From Thereva unica (lineage: Eukaryota > Arthropoda > Insecta > Diptera > Therevidae), in contig OX465281.1 of the NCBI GenBank assembly GCA_949987705.1, positions 160,594,393 to 160,658,392 on the forward strand: DNA of 64,000 nt, in the 5' to 3' direction. Shown in pieces: positions 22,063-32,540 of this stretch; within the stretch, counting starts at the first letter, position 1, and each line of letters opens with the position of its first letter. The notes below the pieces were generated by a model. The model was not told the DNA's origin. It saw nothing but the letters and a program-made list of their open reading frames with translations, and searched no databases. The position numbers and the translations under genes were made by a program.

Positions 22063-24411
22063 ATGTCTACCAAGAATAAATTTACCCGGCTAAGCAAAAA
22101 GGTCGCTGCTTTAAAACTGGACATAGCATTTCTCAAGAAATGTAAAAAACACAATGTGATTCCCGGGTTTGTAAAAATTAAGTGTGCAGTCAAAAACGCT
22201 ATCACCGAAAAAGTGATTAAAGCCGCTCAATTACATTGGATCAAACTCGAATTAAAATACAAATACGCCACCCTTTCAAAAATAGAATTGGAATTATACA
22301 ACTTACATTTAAAATTATCGTCAGATTTCGAAAATGAAGGTAGAGATATGACAGAATTTATTGAATTTCTACATATAGTTAAAGCCGAAACAGTACATTT
22401 GACGAATAAGAAACGCATTAACCACAATCAAAAACTCAACGCTTTAATTCAAAATAAACCGCTTTCACCCAAACAAATTTTCGCACCTTCGTATGTGGGA
22501 GATAATGTAGTCAACCTATCACAATTAGAACTGTCCAATGATGAATTGAATCTTCTAGACAAGGGATTGAATTTCGCTTTCCCACCAAACAAACAACTTT
22601 CTGACGAGGTAATTATAGACATTGAAACCATCTTAAAATTTAAGCCACAAGATGTAAAAAACGAAATAAGAAAGAAAACAAAAGAATGTCTAAAAGAGAT
22701 CAAACACAGCAAATGTAATAATAATTTATCACCAAAATACCAAACTATAATGAAACACCTGAAAGAGAGAGACTGCTACATATTGAAAGCTGACAAGGGC
22801 AACAAAATCGTCATCATGGACAAAAACGATTATGACGAACGAGTCCTTAACTTAATCCACGAAAGAAAATATCTGGAAATTAAATCTACACCTCTAAACA
22901 AAATGATCACCGCCGCGAATTCGACCAGAAAAGAAATTTCTCAAACGTTTGGAGAGCGACTAAAATGGAATCTTCTAATGCCTAATCCTGAAGTGCCAAA
23001 ATTATACTGCCTCCCAAAAATACACAAACCAGGAAACAAAATGAGAGAAATTGTGTCAGCAATTACGTCTCCTTGCACGAATATTGCCAAGTGGTTAGTG
23101 AAAGAAATGAAACAGTTTCCCCCCTTCGAGAGCTGTTCCGTTAAAAACTCTGTTGAATTCACGGAACGCATTAAATCAATATGCATCAAAGATGACGAAA
23201 TTATGGTCTCGTTCGACGTGACGTCACTTTTCCCATCGATTCCAGTTGATTTAGCTTTGAGAGCTTTAGAAAATCACCTCGTTAAACAAGGGTTACCAGC
23301 GCAAAAAGTGAATGTGTATATAAAGGCTGCAAAAATGTGTATGGACAGCAACTTTTTTGAATTCAGGAAGAAGTTTTACCAAATCAAAAAAGGCACAAGC
23401 ATGGGAAATTCACTTTCACCACTTATAGCTGAGGCGTTCATGTCTTTCTTCGAAACAAATTTAAAAGAAAAAGGCATCCTTCCAACAGTTTGGCACCGCT
23501 ACGTAGATGACATATTTGCCATTGTCAACCGTAATGAGGTAAACAGTCTACTCACTATTTTAAATAGCCAGCATGAAGATATACAATTCACATGCGAAAT
23601 TGAGGACAACAACAAACTAGTGTTCTTAGATCTGGAAATACAGAGGAACCAAGGAAGTATTAGTTTTGCTATCCACCACAAACCAACGAATACTCTACGT
23701 TACATCCCAAGTGACTCCTTCACACCTATACAGCATAAACTGGCTGCTTTCAATTCTCTTGCACACAGGCTAGTAAATCTTCCATTAACAACGCCCAACT
23801 ATATGAGAGAATACAAATACATCCATAATGCAGCCAGAATCAATGGTTATGGAGCCAAAATAATTGATAACATAATCAAAAATCATGCCATCAAAAAGAG
23901 AAAGAGAGATTTGTCCACATTGTTCTCTCAAAATTCACAATCGGAAATAAATAGAGTTTCAATTATTTTTGCACCAGAAGTTACCAACAAATTAAAAAAC
24001 ATTTTTAGAAGAAACAACATGCTAATGGTGTTTTCCAATCCTTTCAGATTAAAAAATCAATTTATTTCCCTAAAAGACAGAAAAGACCCCTTAGATAAAC
24101 CAGGGATTTATGAGATCACTTGCAACGACTGTAACCGTAAGTATTATGGACAAACGAAACGAAACGTACGAAAAAGATTTAAAGAACATATGAACTACAT
24201 AAAAAACAATGAAGCCAACAAATCTTCTTTTGCCAGCCATGTTTTAGGTGAAAAGCATTTTTCCACATCCGAAGCCAACGTTCGTCTATTACAACACATA
24301 ACGGACAACAGAAAATTAGACGCATACGAAAGTTTTTACATACACAGAAATACGGACTCCTTAAATGCAGACAAAGGAAATATAGATTCGTTTTTATTTA
24401 ATTTGAATTAA
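22063..24411 (+). CDS. Penelope-like RT with GIY-YIG endonuclease, intact ORF (782 aa)
   Basis: A single ORF from ATG 22063 encodes the full protein needed for retrotransposition. The N-terminal part is Lys-rich. The RT region shows YILKADKGNKIVIMDKNDY, VPKLYCLPKIHKPG, SFDVTSLFPSIPVDLAL (first catalytic Asp, about 23215), KGTSMGNSLSPLIAEAF and WHRYVDDIFAIV (Asp pair, about 23505), then KLVFLDLEI. The C-terminus carries GIYEITCNDCNRKYYGQTKR (about 24104) with downstream Arg/Lys, the GIY-YIG nuclease signature, preceded by a CxxC. This RT group is related to telomerase. Length is normal for the family and no stop or frameshift is seen. Confidence 0.93.
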   Translation: MSTKNKFTRLSKKVAALKLDIAFLKKCKKHNVIPGFVKIKCAVKNAITEKVIKAAQLHWIKLELKYKYATLSKIELELYNLHLKLSSDFENEGRDMTEFIEFLHIVKAETVHLTNKKRINHNQKLNALIQNKPLSPKQIFAPSYVGDNVVNLSQLELSNDELNLLDKGLNFAFPPNKQLSDEVIIDIETILKFKPQDVKNEIRKKTKECLKEIKHSKCNNNLSPKYQTIMKHLKERDCYILKADKGNKIVIMDKNDYDERVLNLIHERKYLEIKSTPLNKMITAANSTRKEISQTFGERLKWNLLMPNPEVPKLYCLPKIHKPGNKMREIVSAITSPCTNIAKWLVKEMKQFPPFESCSVKNSVEFTERIKSICIKDDEIMVSFDVTSLFPSIPVDLALRALENHLVKQGLPAQKVNVYIKAAKMCMDSNFFEFRKKFYQIKKGTSMGNSLSPLIAEAFMSFFETNLKEKGILPTVWHRYVDDIFAIVNRNEVNSLLTILNSQHEDIQFTCEIEDNNKLVFLDLEIQRNQGSISFAIHHKPTNTLRYIPSDSFTPIQHKLAAFNSLAHRLVNLPLTTPNYMREYKYIHNAARINGYGAKIIDNIIKNHAIKKRKRDLSTLFSQNSQSEINRVSIIFAPEVTNKLKNIFRRNNMLMVFSNPFRLKNQFISLKDRKDPLDKPGIYEITCNDCNRKYYGQTKRNVRKRFKEHMNYIKNNEANKSSFASHVLGEKHFSTSEANVRLLQHITDNRKLDAYESFYIHRNTDSLNADKGNIDSFLFNLN

Positions 24412-24747
24412 ATAGCATTAACAGTTGTTTTGTATACCGTTATTCCATTCAAACAAAAGAAATATAGATCCTTTTTTCCTTTAAATAGACTTAGTATACC
24501 GTTAGTATACATACTATATTAGATGTAATTACAAATCCCTAGACCTTTAGTGCTAGCCGTGTTGCTGATGATGACCGATTACATCGGTTGAAATGCATTC
24601 GACAAATTAAATTGTTTGTTAAATTAATTTTAATAAACGTAAATTTTGTACATTCTATAAAAAAGGTGTTGTTAATATCTCAAACCAATTTTAACGTAAT
24701 AATAGAGAGTGTGCGTTTTATTCTTAAAAAACTCACAAAATTGATAT
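24184..24747 (+). repeat. Penelope 3' pseudo-LTR
   Basis: Second copy of the 564-bp repeat, containing the end of the ORF and the 3' UTR; its last two bases overlap the target duplication. Confidence 0.9.
24565..24593 (+). ncRNA. Hammerhead-ribozyme-like core, 3' pseudo-LTR copy
   Basis: Same CTGATGA-hairpin-GAAA core as at 21868-21896. Two copies in one transcript would allow release of a unit-length RNA if the motif is active. Confidence 0.6.
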
Positions 24748-24757
24748 TAAGAGAGGC

Positions 24758-26770
24758 GACACAGCTGAGATTAACACTTAACCTACAGTTAGGTGAAGGA
24801 CCTTGCAGTGTCCATCCAAGAATTGTGTTTACTGCTGTCAATTTATCTGTTAGACGCTTGTGTTCGCCCGTTGCAAACTGCCAATACATATCTGCGCCAA
24901 TAAGTACACTAATGCCCTCCTCGAGTCGATCTCCAAATATTTGAACGTCTGCTAGTGATAATTCGCTAAAACAAGATTCATTAATGTTAGGCATAGAAAG
25001 AATATCAAAACAAATCTCCGGAACTTCAAGGGCGTCCAAAATTACAGCTTTATCCCCATATTGACTCCGCAGCACAAACCTGACTTTATTACAAATTTTA
25101 CTCGGTGTTCTCTTATCACTGCCGAATGGTATCACGCTGAGATTGTGGGTGCTAACAATAGGTAAATTCAATCGACGCGCAATGCTTGTTTTAATAAAAG
25201 ACATCTGACTTCCTCCATCCATTATTATGCACACGTACAATGCTTTGGTCGAGTGTTCATTGGAAGCGAATGCGCAAGCGGTCTGCAAGTATACGTCGAA
25301 ATTCTCTTGAGTAGTATGTGTCGTGCACAGATTTAAGGTTCGTTGTACAGAAGAGGACGGTGTGGTTGCTATGTTTGCTACACAGCCTTTGTCGGCATCT
25401 ACTGCATTTGGTGCAGCTTTCCGTTTGGTATACTGGGGATCACACATACAAGTTGCATGTCTACCTTTGCATTTTCTACACACAATATTTTTATTTCGGC
25501 AATTTTTGGAGTTGTGTCCACGTTGGCAGCAGCGGTAACATCTACCATCAGTTTTCAGCATCTGTTTTCTTTCCGACAGCGATTTTATACCATCACACTC
25601 TTTGGCTCCGTGATCAGATCTTTTGCAGAAAAAACAGCCATTTTCATTTGCACTAGTGGTAAATAATCCCAAAGCCGTTCTTACGGGCTTTGCATTAATG
25701 TTTGTCTGTCGATGCTTATGAGGCTTAGCTTCACTTGCTTTCTCCAGCGATTCCACTTCCCTTTTTAAAAACTTTAGGAGACAATTGACTTGTTTGTCGC
25801 CGATCGATTTTGTGGATGTAATCTCAGTGGCTGCTGATGTACTAGCTTCTTCGTCCTTCTTTTTGTCATTTTCTCCATGATCTGTTTCACCCTTTTGGGA
25901 TGCGCAAAGGTCATCATAAAAACGATGGAAATCTACCCGTAGATCATTGGGCAGGCAACGTAACAAAACACCCTTTAGCATGACGAAATAATTCGAGGAC
26001 GGAATTCCTAAGCTAGACAATGAGCGAGTAGAAGCTAAAACGGAGTTGTAAAGTTTTCTGAGACCTGAGACATCTGATCGTAGTGCCACGGGCTGAGTTG
26101 AAAGCAAATTCTGCATAGTGTGATCGACAATTTTTTCCATGTCACCGTATTCCTCTTTGAGCAAGGCGATTGCTACATCATAACACGCCGCTGTGGGTGT
26201 GAGACCAGCTATTGTATTAGCTGCTTTTCCTATTAACACTGTCTCTAAGTAATTAAATTTGTCGATAGTATTGAGGGAAGTATTTTCGTGCACTAGAGTT
26301 CGGTATTGTTCCCAGAATGGAACCCACTCCTTGAAGTCTCCTGAGAAAGTCTTCAAATTTAGCTTTTTCAGCTTAACTGCTCCGAAATTTTCTTTAGGCG
26401 ATGCTGAGTCCGAGATAGGAGCTCGTACGCTGGCGTTAAATGACTGGTCCTGTAATTGACGCACTTTCTTCAATCGTTGTTTGATACGCGCGATGGTTCC
26501 AATGGCTTTATCATTATATTCGGCTATACTTTCTGCTTCCTTCTCGAAGTCTTCAGACTTAATTGAAGCTCGAACTTCGCTGCTTGCCTTTTGCAAACTT
26601 TCATATGCGACTGTTAGTCGATCCAGAAAAACCGTTAAATCCTCTTCTATGCTATCCAGATGATCTAGCTTTTCACTAATCTTCGCGTTATCTGACTGCA
26701 GAAATTCACTCGCGCTTTTAACTAGTTTTGTAACTTGTCCGCGATAAATTGCGCGACTTGCAAGATCCAT
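24758..26770 (-). CDS. BEL/Pao gag and protease region
   Basis: Begins MDLASRAIYRGQVTKLVKSA at 26770 and is open into the Penelope junction. An N-terminal coiled-coil-like gag region is followed by LKTFSGDFKEWVPFWEQYRT (about 26320, the BEL gag signature). A three-part Cys/His cluster (CFFCKRSDHGAKEC, CYRCCQRGHNSKNC, CRKCKGRHATCMC, about 25470-25640) is of nucleic-acid-binding type. The aspartic protease has IMDGGSQMSFIKTSIARRL (about 25200; DGGS in place of DTGS/DSGS). No stop lies in this part, but it is cut from RT by the Penelope insertion, so the polyprotein is incomplete. Confidence 0.88.
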
Positions 26771-26845
26771 TATTTATAACTTCGCGACTTTCTGAATAAC
26801 CGTTAGAACCCAATCGTTTTCCGATCACGTTTTTTAAGATTCCGT

Positions 26846-26863
26846 TCCCGGGTTTCGGCACCA
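26846..26863 (-). other. BEL/Pao primer-binding site
   Basis: On the - strand TGGTGCCGAAACCCGGGA directly follows the 5' LTR. TGG at its start pairs with a tRNA CCA end. The tRNA species was not identified. Confidence 0.8.
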
Positions 26864-27142
26864 ATATTAAAAAACAGTCTAAATATATTATTATTATTGA
26901 AACACCGGCTCTAACTCCAATTAATTAAATCTTTATTATCGAGAAACGATTGGAAGAAAGAATTCACACAACGGATTGAAATGAACTGAACTGTTTCTAA
27001 CAAAAAAGCTGATGATATAAGGTTTTAAATGTATGCGTGACAATATAAATTATTACAAATACATGAGCTGAATAAGTGGAATTTTTTTTCACATTTGTGT
27101 TGGTTCAATACATATATTTTAATTCTGAATAGATTTTCTACA
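26864..27142 (-). repeat. BEL/Pao 5' LTR
   Basis: 279 bp, the same length as the 3' LTR and nearly identical in sequence, which suggests a fairly young insertion despite the later nested hits. Confidence 0.92.
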
Positions 27143-27555
27143 AGACAGAAGGGCAGCTTCCAGTATCCTGCAAGTAAGAACCTGTAGGTAGGGTTCGAAC
27201 TATCGGCTTCTAGTATCGATACCAAGTACTAATATCAGAATTGAACTGTGGTATCAATACCTATAAAGCATCGGGCTGAAAGTATCGATACTATTCAGTA
27301 TCGAGTACTTTTTAAAATACGAAGAAAAAATAGAAGAAAAAAAATTTATTTAGAATAAAATATTTCATAATTCACACCGTTAAACAAAAAAGGAAAATTA
27401 ATAAATCTAATGGTTGTTAATTGCAAAACTAGAATTTATCCAATATATTCTTCCTCATCATATCCATCGTCCATCATACATATCATATTATGATCCATCA
27501 CTTTTTGCTAGAAAGAATGTAAATAGACATGGCTTTTAGAATTGTTACTCTAATC

Positions 27556-28119
27556 CAGGGGTTCCCAACCTTTCTGTGGTGCGGGCGCATTTGAGATTGC
27601 AAAACAAACTAGCGGGCGCAAGTCGGATTTAAAAACAACACAACACATTGGTAGCACCTGATGATAACAGTAAGAGTTTACAACGACCGCTCGCTGTGAC
27701 AACTAATATTATGCTACTATAATAATACAATAAAGATGCCGAGAAAGACATGATGGTAAGGCTTCTTTCATATTGGATGGCGGTTTGGCCGCGATTTTAT
27801 TGCTTTTCGTACTAAGTAAGTCAGTTTTACTCAAAGCTACTGAGCGAGAAAAACAATAAAAATGCAACCAAATCGTGGGACCTAACCGAAAAAGTTAGGG
27901 TCTGAAGGTCTAATTCCCGTGGTGGATTAGACAGATGTTAGTGTAGCCAATTTAGCGAATTTCTTACTACATCTAGCAAGATTTTTAAAATTAAAGTAAC
28001 TTTTAAATTTCTTTTTTTAAGATTTGTTTTTTTTCCGTATTTTAGCACTTTGTCGCGGGCACAATTAAATATCTTCGTGGGCACATATGCGCCCGCGGGC
28101 ACAAGGTTGGGAACCCCTG
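27556..28119. mobile_element. hAT-type MITE (564 bp) nested in the hAT element
   Basis: Ends CAGGGGTTCCCAACCTT and its complement, flanked by the 8-bp duplication CTCTAATC (27548-27555 and 28120-28127). No transposase is encoded. The CAGGGG terminus and 8-bp TSD support hAT. Confidence 0.9.
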
Positions 28120-28164
28120 CTCTAATCCATCTTACTTCTTCAAAAAAGTCCTCAAACTCAATAT

Positions 28165-28818
28165 TTAAAACCATTCTTCTTCAGGACGGCCTGCCAGAAA
28201 AAGGAGCTCGTTGAGTCTTTTAGGTTTAAGACGGTTGCGATTTTGGGTTATAATAGCCCCTGCTTTAGAGAACAACCTTTCCGCCGGAACTGATGTGGCC
28301 ACGATTACTGCATAACGTTTAAATTGCCGATACAGTCCTGGAAAAACCTCCTTCATTATCTTCCCAAGATTCTATCGGGTTTGACTTTAATGGCGTCACT
28401 GGATTTTTTATATAAAGCGATAATTCGTCTTGCCTCCCTCATTTTTTCCTACCTTTGTGGGCCAATTCCTTGTGTGTTTGCCAAAAATCGAATTCACCGT
28501 ACATACTATCGGTGTCAGAATCAGAAGAAGTATTTTGTGACTGCTCTGCGATTGTATTGCGAATGTAACTTACAGCCTTAGCACATGTCTCAGGGTTTTT
28601 GAAATGGAGACTTTTAATAAATCTTGGATCTAGAGCGTGCTTATGGCAAGTATTGGAGTTTGTTCAGCTGCACCAAATCGACGTTGAATTTGTTCCTGCA
28701 ATATTTCCTTAGCCTTAACTCCAAACTCCGATTTTGGTTGTAATTGCGCTACTTGGTTTATTAAGCAGTTACTTAGTGGTATTACTTTCGCATAGCAGCA
28801 CACACAGCACACACACAC
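28165..28818 (-). pseudogene. hAT transposase C-terminal remnant
   Basis: Reads KVIPLSNCLINQVAQLQPKS, then TPILAISTL and (after a frameshift) DPRFIKSLHFKNP. After further frameshifts come VFPGLYRQFKRYAVIVATSV and PAERLFSKAGAIITQNRNRL, the hAT C-terminal dimerisation region. At least two frameshifts and one stop (near 28610, 28435 and 28360) show decay. The N-terminal BED finger and most of the catalytic region are absent. Confidence 0.85.
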
Positions 28819-29157
28819 AATTCGTTTGGGATGTAAACGGCTCTTTAAAAACAGCTACAGGTTAAAGCTGCGTTCAGAAATAAACGTAACTTGTACTCGT
28901 ATGTAGCGACATCTCTGAATATTGAAAAATATTCCGACTTTTGCGGTTTATCAGTAGTACATATATCCGACTTTTGCGGTTTATCAGTAGTACATACATA
29001 CATATCAGTAGTACAAAATACTCGATACTAAGGGATTTAACGAGTAGTACTTGGCGATACCAAGTTCTTGGTATCGAGTACTCAGTATCGGTTTTCAAGA
29101 CCGAAAGTATCGATACCTACTCAGTATCGAGAGTATTGTTCGAACCCTACCTGTAGG

Positions 29158-30719
29158 GGTGCAAATTGTGAATCGGACCACTTTCTAGTTAAAGCTAGAT
29201 TCAGATGTCGGCTGTCTACTCAAGAAAGAAGAAACAGCAAACAAAAGAAATTCGACGTCGATCGCCTCCAAGAACAGCTCGTGTTGGAGAGATATCAGGA
29301 AACTCTATCAGAAAGGATAGGTAAAATAATGAAGATACAGTCGAGGGAAAAGGATGAGATTGAAGACGGTACTGACAGATGTCACGAAGGAAACTGTAGG
29401 GTATAAACGTACAGCCAGAGCCAGTGACTGGTACGACGAGGAATGCAAAGCAGCTATAGAGGCCAGAAATAAAAATAGGAGAATATACATAGAGAGACCG
29501 ACGAGGAGTAAGAAATTGAAATACGAGGAAACAAGAAGAACCGCAAAAAACATCTGCAGGAAGAAGAAAAGGCAATTCCTCAACAATCACATCCTGAGAA
29601 CAGAGGAAAACTTTGCCCAAAACAAAACACGGGAAGCATACAGGGAAGTAAACTTCTTCAAAAAAGGCTACAAACCCTCCTCCAGTATATGCAGAACAAA
29701 AGAAGGCACTATAGTCACAGGCAGCGAAGATGTAATGAAGAGGTGGAAATAATTTTTTAACGAGCTGCTGAACGCAAACGAGAGCATCAGACATGTACCA
29801 GAACCCCGTCTACAGCATAACGATGACACCAGAGAAACAAATGTACCCACTCTGGAAGAAGTACAAAGTGCCATACGATCATTAAAAAACAATAAATCTC
29901 CAGGAATTGATAACATCCCAGCAGAGTTGATCAAACAAGGAGGCGAATCGCTCTCAGCAGCTATACACAAATTACTATGCTGCATATGGAGGAATGAAAA
30001 AATGCCTGAAGAATGGGAGCAAAGCATTATCTGCCCAATACACAAGAAAGGGGACAGATTCAACTGTGAAAACTATAGAGGCATATCTCTTTTAAGCACA
30101 GTATATAAAATAATGAATGATGATAGGTCAACAATGGATCAACTTTTTACAATAAGGCAAATCCTCCGAAAATTCTGGGAATACAACATTGACGTGTATC
30201 AACTTTTCGTCGATTTTATACAAGCATACGACAGCATCGACAGGGAGCAAAGGTATGCAACAATGCTGGACCTAAACATCCCCTTGAAGATAATAAAATT
30301 AAAAAAAATGACAATGGAAAATACAAGATGTGCAGTCAGAATACAAGGAGAATAGACGGAGTCCTTCCCAGTCAAGCAAGGCTTAAAGCAGGGCAAGGTG
30401 CATGGAGAATACGCTAAAATCACGAATTGTACGACTTATACAAAGAATGCAAACTTTCGACACTTTCGACGCCAAACTACTACGTTTACGTTGGGCCGGC
30501 CATGTCCAAAGAATGGATTACTCAAGGATACCAAAAGAAGCCCTGTATCTACTACCAGATGGCAAAAGACCAGTTGGAAAACCACGGTTAAGGTGGGAAG
30601 ATAATGTTAAGGCCGATGCAGCAAAACTGCTCAACACAAGAAACTGGAGACAAGCTGCGGAGCAGAGAGACGTCTGGAGGAAGAAACTGATGGAGGCCAA
30701 GGCTAGAATTGGGCTGTAG
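29158..30719 (+). pseudogene. RTE-like EN end and deleted reverse transcriptase
   Basis: Starts with the last endonuclease motif ESDHFLVKARFRCRL, then a linker (WYDEECKAAIEARNK, ICRTKEGTIVTGSEDV). RT pieces follow: SLKNNKSPGIDNIPAELIKQ, CPIHKKGDRFNCENYRGISL and DRSTMDQLFTIRQI with FVDFIQAYDSIDREQ. Two deletions are inferred, one between the YKI and NDDRSTMDQ segments (about 30110) and a larger one after QGLKQG (about 30395) that removes the catalytic YADD block. The C-terminal tail LRWAGHVQRMDYSRIPKEAL ... GKPRLRWEDNV ends at 30719. Frameshifts and an in-frame stop (30352) add to the damage. Confidence 0.87.
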
Positions 30720-30833
30720 AGCCATTGAAGAAGAAGAAGTTGTTGAATTTACACCACGTACAAGAATTGATTCTTATCAGGAAACAATTTAAAAAAATAA
30801 AAAAGTTTCCACATAATTACAATGATTTGAATA

Positions 30834-31069
30834 AAGCCGGGAATACACATGCCAGTAAAACGGGTAAGTAGCTTGCATGCGTGAAAATAGAATACCCCAA
30901 TAGAGTGTACAGCGGTGATAAATTTTCACTTGCTTCATACAGGCAAGTTGATATGCCTATAAGTAACTAGCAAGTGCAAATTTATCACCGTTGTACACTC
31001 TATTGGGGTATTCTATTTTCACGCATGCAAGCTACTTACCCGTTTTACTGGCATGTGTATTCCCGGCTT
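30834..31069. mobile_element. Palindromic MITE (236 bp)
   Basis: Arms of about 100 bp starting AAGCCGGGAATACACATG are near-perfect inverted copies around a short loop. Flanked by TA at 30832-30833 and 31070-31071, consistent with a TA-targeting family. No coding sequence. Confidence 0.85.
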
Positions 31070-31071
31070 TA

Positions 31072-31821
31072 CATAAATTTCTGATTCAAGATAATAAGGT
31101 CATCTCATAATGAAGTTCACCAACAACCCAATCTCAAGGCTCAAAGAGAAAAGTTTCTGACTCTGCGTAACTTTATCGGATCTCCATAAGGCCAGCAGTG
31201 TCTTACCACTAATCATATAATACAATATTATATGCTTAGTGGTCTTACTCAAGTGATACTTCATTGTTCAAAATCAGCTAGCAAATGAGGAAACTTTTAT
31301 AGTTGAATTGATTGAAGAATGGTGGAGCAAAGTTTCTCCCTCAGAGTTTAGAAAACTAGTTGGGATGTGGGTTTGACCCCTTCGGTCCACACGATTAACT
31401 TCCCAGTATGATGAACGAAGATGGTAAAAACTGACTTCTGACAAAATAGTTATACGTTTAGCACTAGTGGAAAATTGGCTAGTATCAGAACTGATGACAA
31501 ATCAATCACGAGAGAAGCTAGTTCAAATAATTATAATAGTAGTAAATCCACAAGATTTTTCTAGAGAATTTGTTTTTACTGAACGTTAGCAAACAAATAT
31601 TTCCTTCGTATTTCGTTCGCTGCACTAAAGCGGGTTTCAAATTCATATTGGGCGTGCTGAAGCGCCGTTGACAAACTGAGAAGCGAATGACTTCATTTGG
31701 AAATTCCAAAGCTTTACGGAGATATTAGCAAAACTGTAACTGTTAAGTACTTGTCAGATTTAATCAGCAAGAGTTAACCCTTCTAGCACAGAAGGAGCAC
31801 TTTTCAGCTAAGCATGAAAAT
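31072..31821. other. Unassigned interval
   Basis: No coding sequence was recognised. It contains a hairpin at 31205-31243 and, at 31779-31795, CCTTCT-agcac-AGAAGG, which resembles the 3' end of the LINE at 59880-64000. It probably includes the target into which the adjacent LINE tail was inserted. Confidence 0.4.
31205..31243. repeat. 18-bp stem hairpin
   Basis: ACCACTAATCATATAATA and TATTATATGCTTAGTGGT pair with one mismatch around a 3-nt loop. Function unknown; it may be a remnant of a palindromic MITE. Confidence 0.7.
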
Positions 31822-31994
<173 letters not shown>

Positions 31995-32294
31995 GGTGGG
32001 TCAATTTGTTCGCAAAGAATGTATCATGGTCCTTTTCAGCGAAAATCTTAAAATTCGTGTTATTTTAAGAATTTTTCGCGAAGAAACTATATATTTTGGA
32101 TGAAGTGTACCCCCCCTACTTTTCAAAATTAGATTTTTACTAAATAAGAATTTTTTTAAAAAACACTTTCAAATAAACCGCTATAACTTCTGAAATAATT
32201 GTAGTAGGATAATGATCTTGGGCTTATTGGATCAGGAATTTTCCCAGCTATATATTTTGGTTGAGGTCTACCCCCACCATTTTTCAAAAATATA

Positions 32295-32503
32295 CACTCA
32301 CTCAAAAATGTGTTGCAATGTTTTGGAAATTGAATTGTTTGTCCTTAACTTATCACACAAATATTGGGCGCTGGATGGCTGGGATAATGTAGTTTTTAGT
32401 AAAACCTACATTATCCCAGTCATCCATCGTCCGATCTTTGTGCAATAAGTTTAGGACAAACAATTCAATTTCCAAAACATTGCAACACATTTTTGAGTCA
32501 GTG
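32295..32503. mobile_element. Palindromic Tc1/mariner-type MITE (209 bp)
   Basis: Arms beginning CACTSACTCAAAAATGTG are inverted copies of about 95 bp, flanked by TA (32293-32294 and 32504-32505). It interrupts the left TIR arm. Confidence 0.85.
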
Positions 32504-32540
32504 TATTTGGTATTAAATAATTATTTTTTTAATAATACAT

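Larger units (their letters stand above)
21399..24745 (+). mobile_element. Penelope-like element with pseudo-LTRs
   Basis: Flanked by the 12-bp duplication ATTAAGAGAGGC (21387-21398 and 24746-24757). Layout: an 87-bp copy of BEL sequence, a 564-bp partial copy (pseudo-LTR), a full ORF for RT plus GIY-YIG endonuclease, and the same 564 bp again at the 3' end. Tandem partial-full arrangement, the lack of true LTRs and the GIY-YIG domain are Penelope hallmarks. The ORF is intact and the repeats are nearly identical, so insertion looks recent. Confidence 0.9.
16513..27142 (-). mobile_element. BEL/Pao LTR retrotransposon with two nested insertions
   Basis: Two equal 279-bp LTRs (16513-16791 and 26864-27142), TSD AGAC (16509-16512 and 27143-27146), a PBS next to the 5' LTR and a purine tract next to the 3' LTR define the element on the - strand. 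Domain order is gag, protease, RT, RNase H, integrase, DUF5641, which is the BEL/Pao order. A truncated Jockey-type LINE (19297-20550) and a Penelope-like element (21399-24745) break pol. Two frameshifts also hit the integrase. No env-like gene is seen. Confidence 0.9.
27189..29149 (-). mobile_element. hAT transposon, degenerate, with nested hAT MITE
   Basis: Terminal inverted repeats TAGGGTTCGAAC... are flanked by the 8-bp duplication CCTGTAGG (27181-27188 and 29150-29157), lying in the RTE codon run R-T-C-R-G-A. Subterminal regions are full of GTATCGATAC/AGTATCGAGTAC-type palindromic motifs at both ends. It encodes a broken hAT transposase C-terminus on the - strand. Only about 2 kb remains, so the element is internally deleted. 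Confidence 0.88.
15779..30740 (+). mobile_element. RTE-like LINE, split by BEL and hAT insertions
   Basis: The endonuclease half is at 15871-16512, a short piece at 27143-27188 joins it, and the remainder is at 29150-30719. The protein reads continuously across both removed insertions (I-L-I-D | R-R-A-A-S-S-I-L-Q-V-R-T-C-R | G-A-N-C-E-S-D-H). The 3' end is a GAA-rich tail (gaagaagaagaag, about 30724-30740), typical of RTE elements that end in short simple repeats. Internal deletions remove much of the RT, so the copy was non-autonomous even before being split. The left boundary is approximate. Confidence 0.75.

Noticed and set aside
16513..27142. Endogenous virus with envelope in the BEL element
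   Set aside because: No env-like reading frame lies between integrase and the 3' LTR.
29216..29794. 192-codon - strand open frame
   Set aside because: Shadow of the RTE coding sequence on the + strand, which has clear EN/RT motifs.
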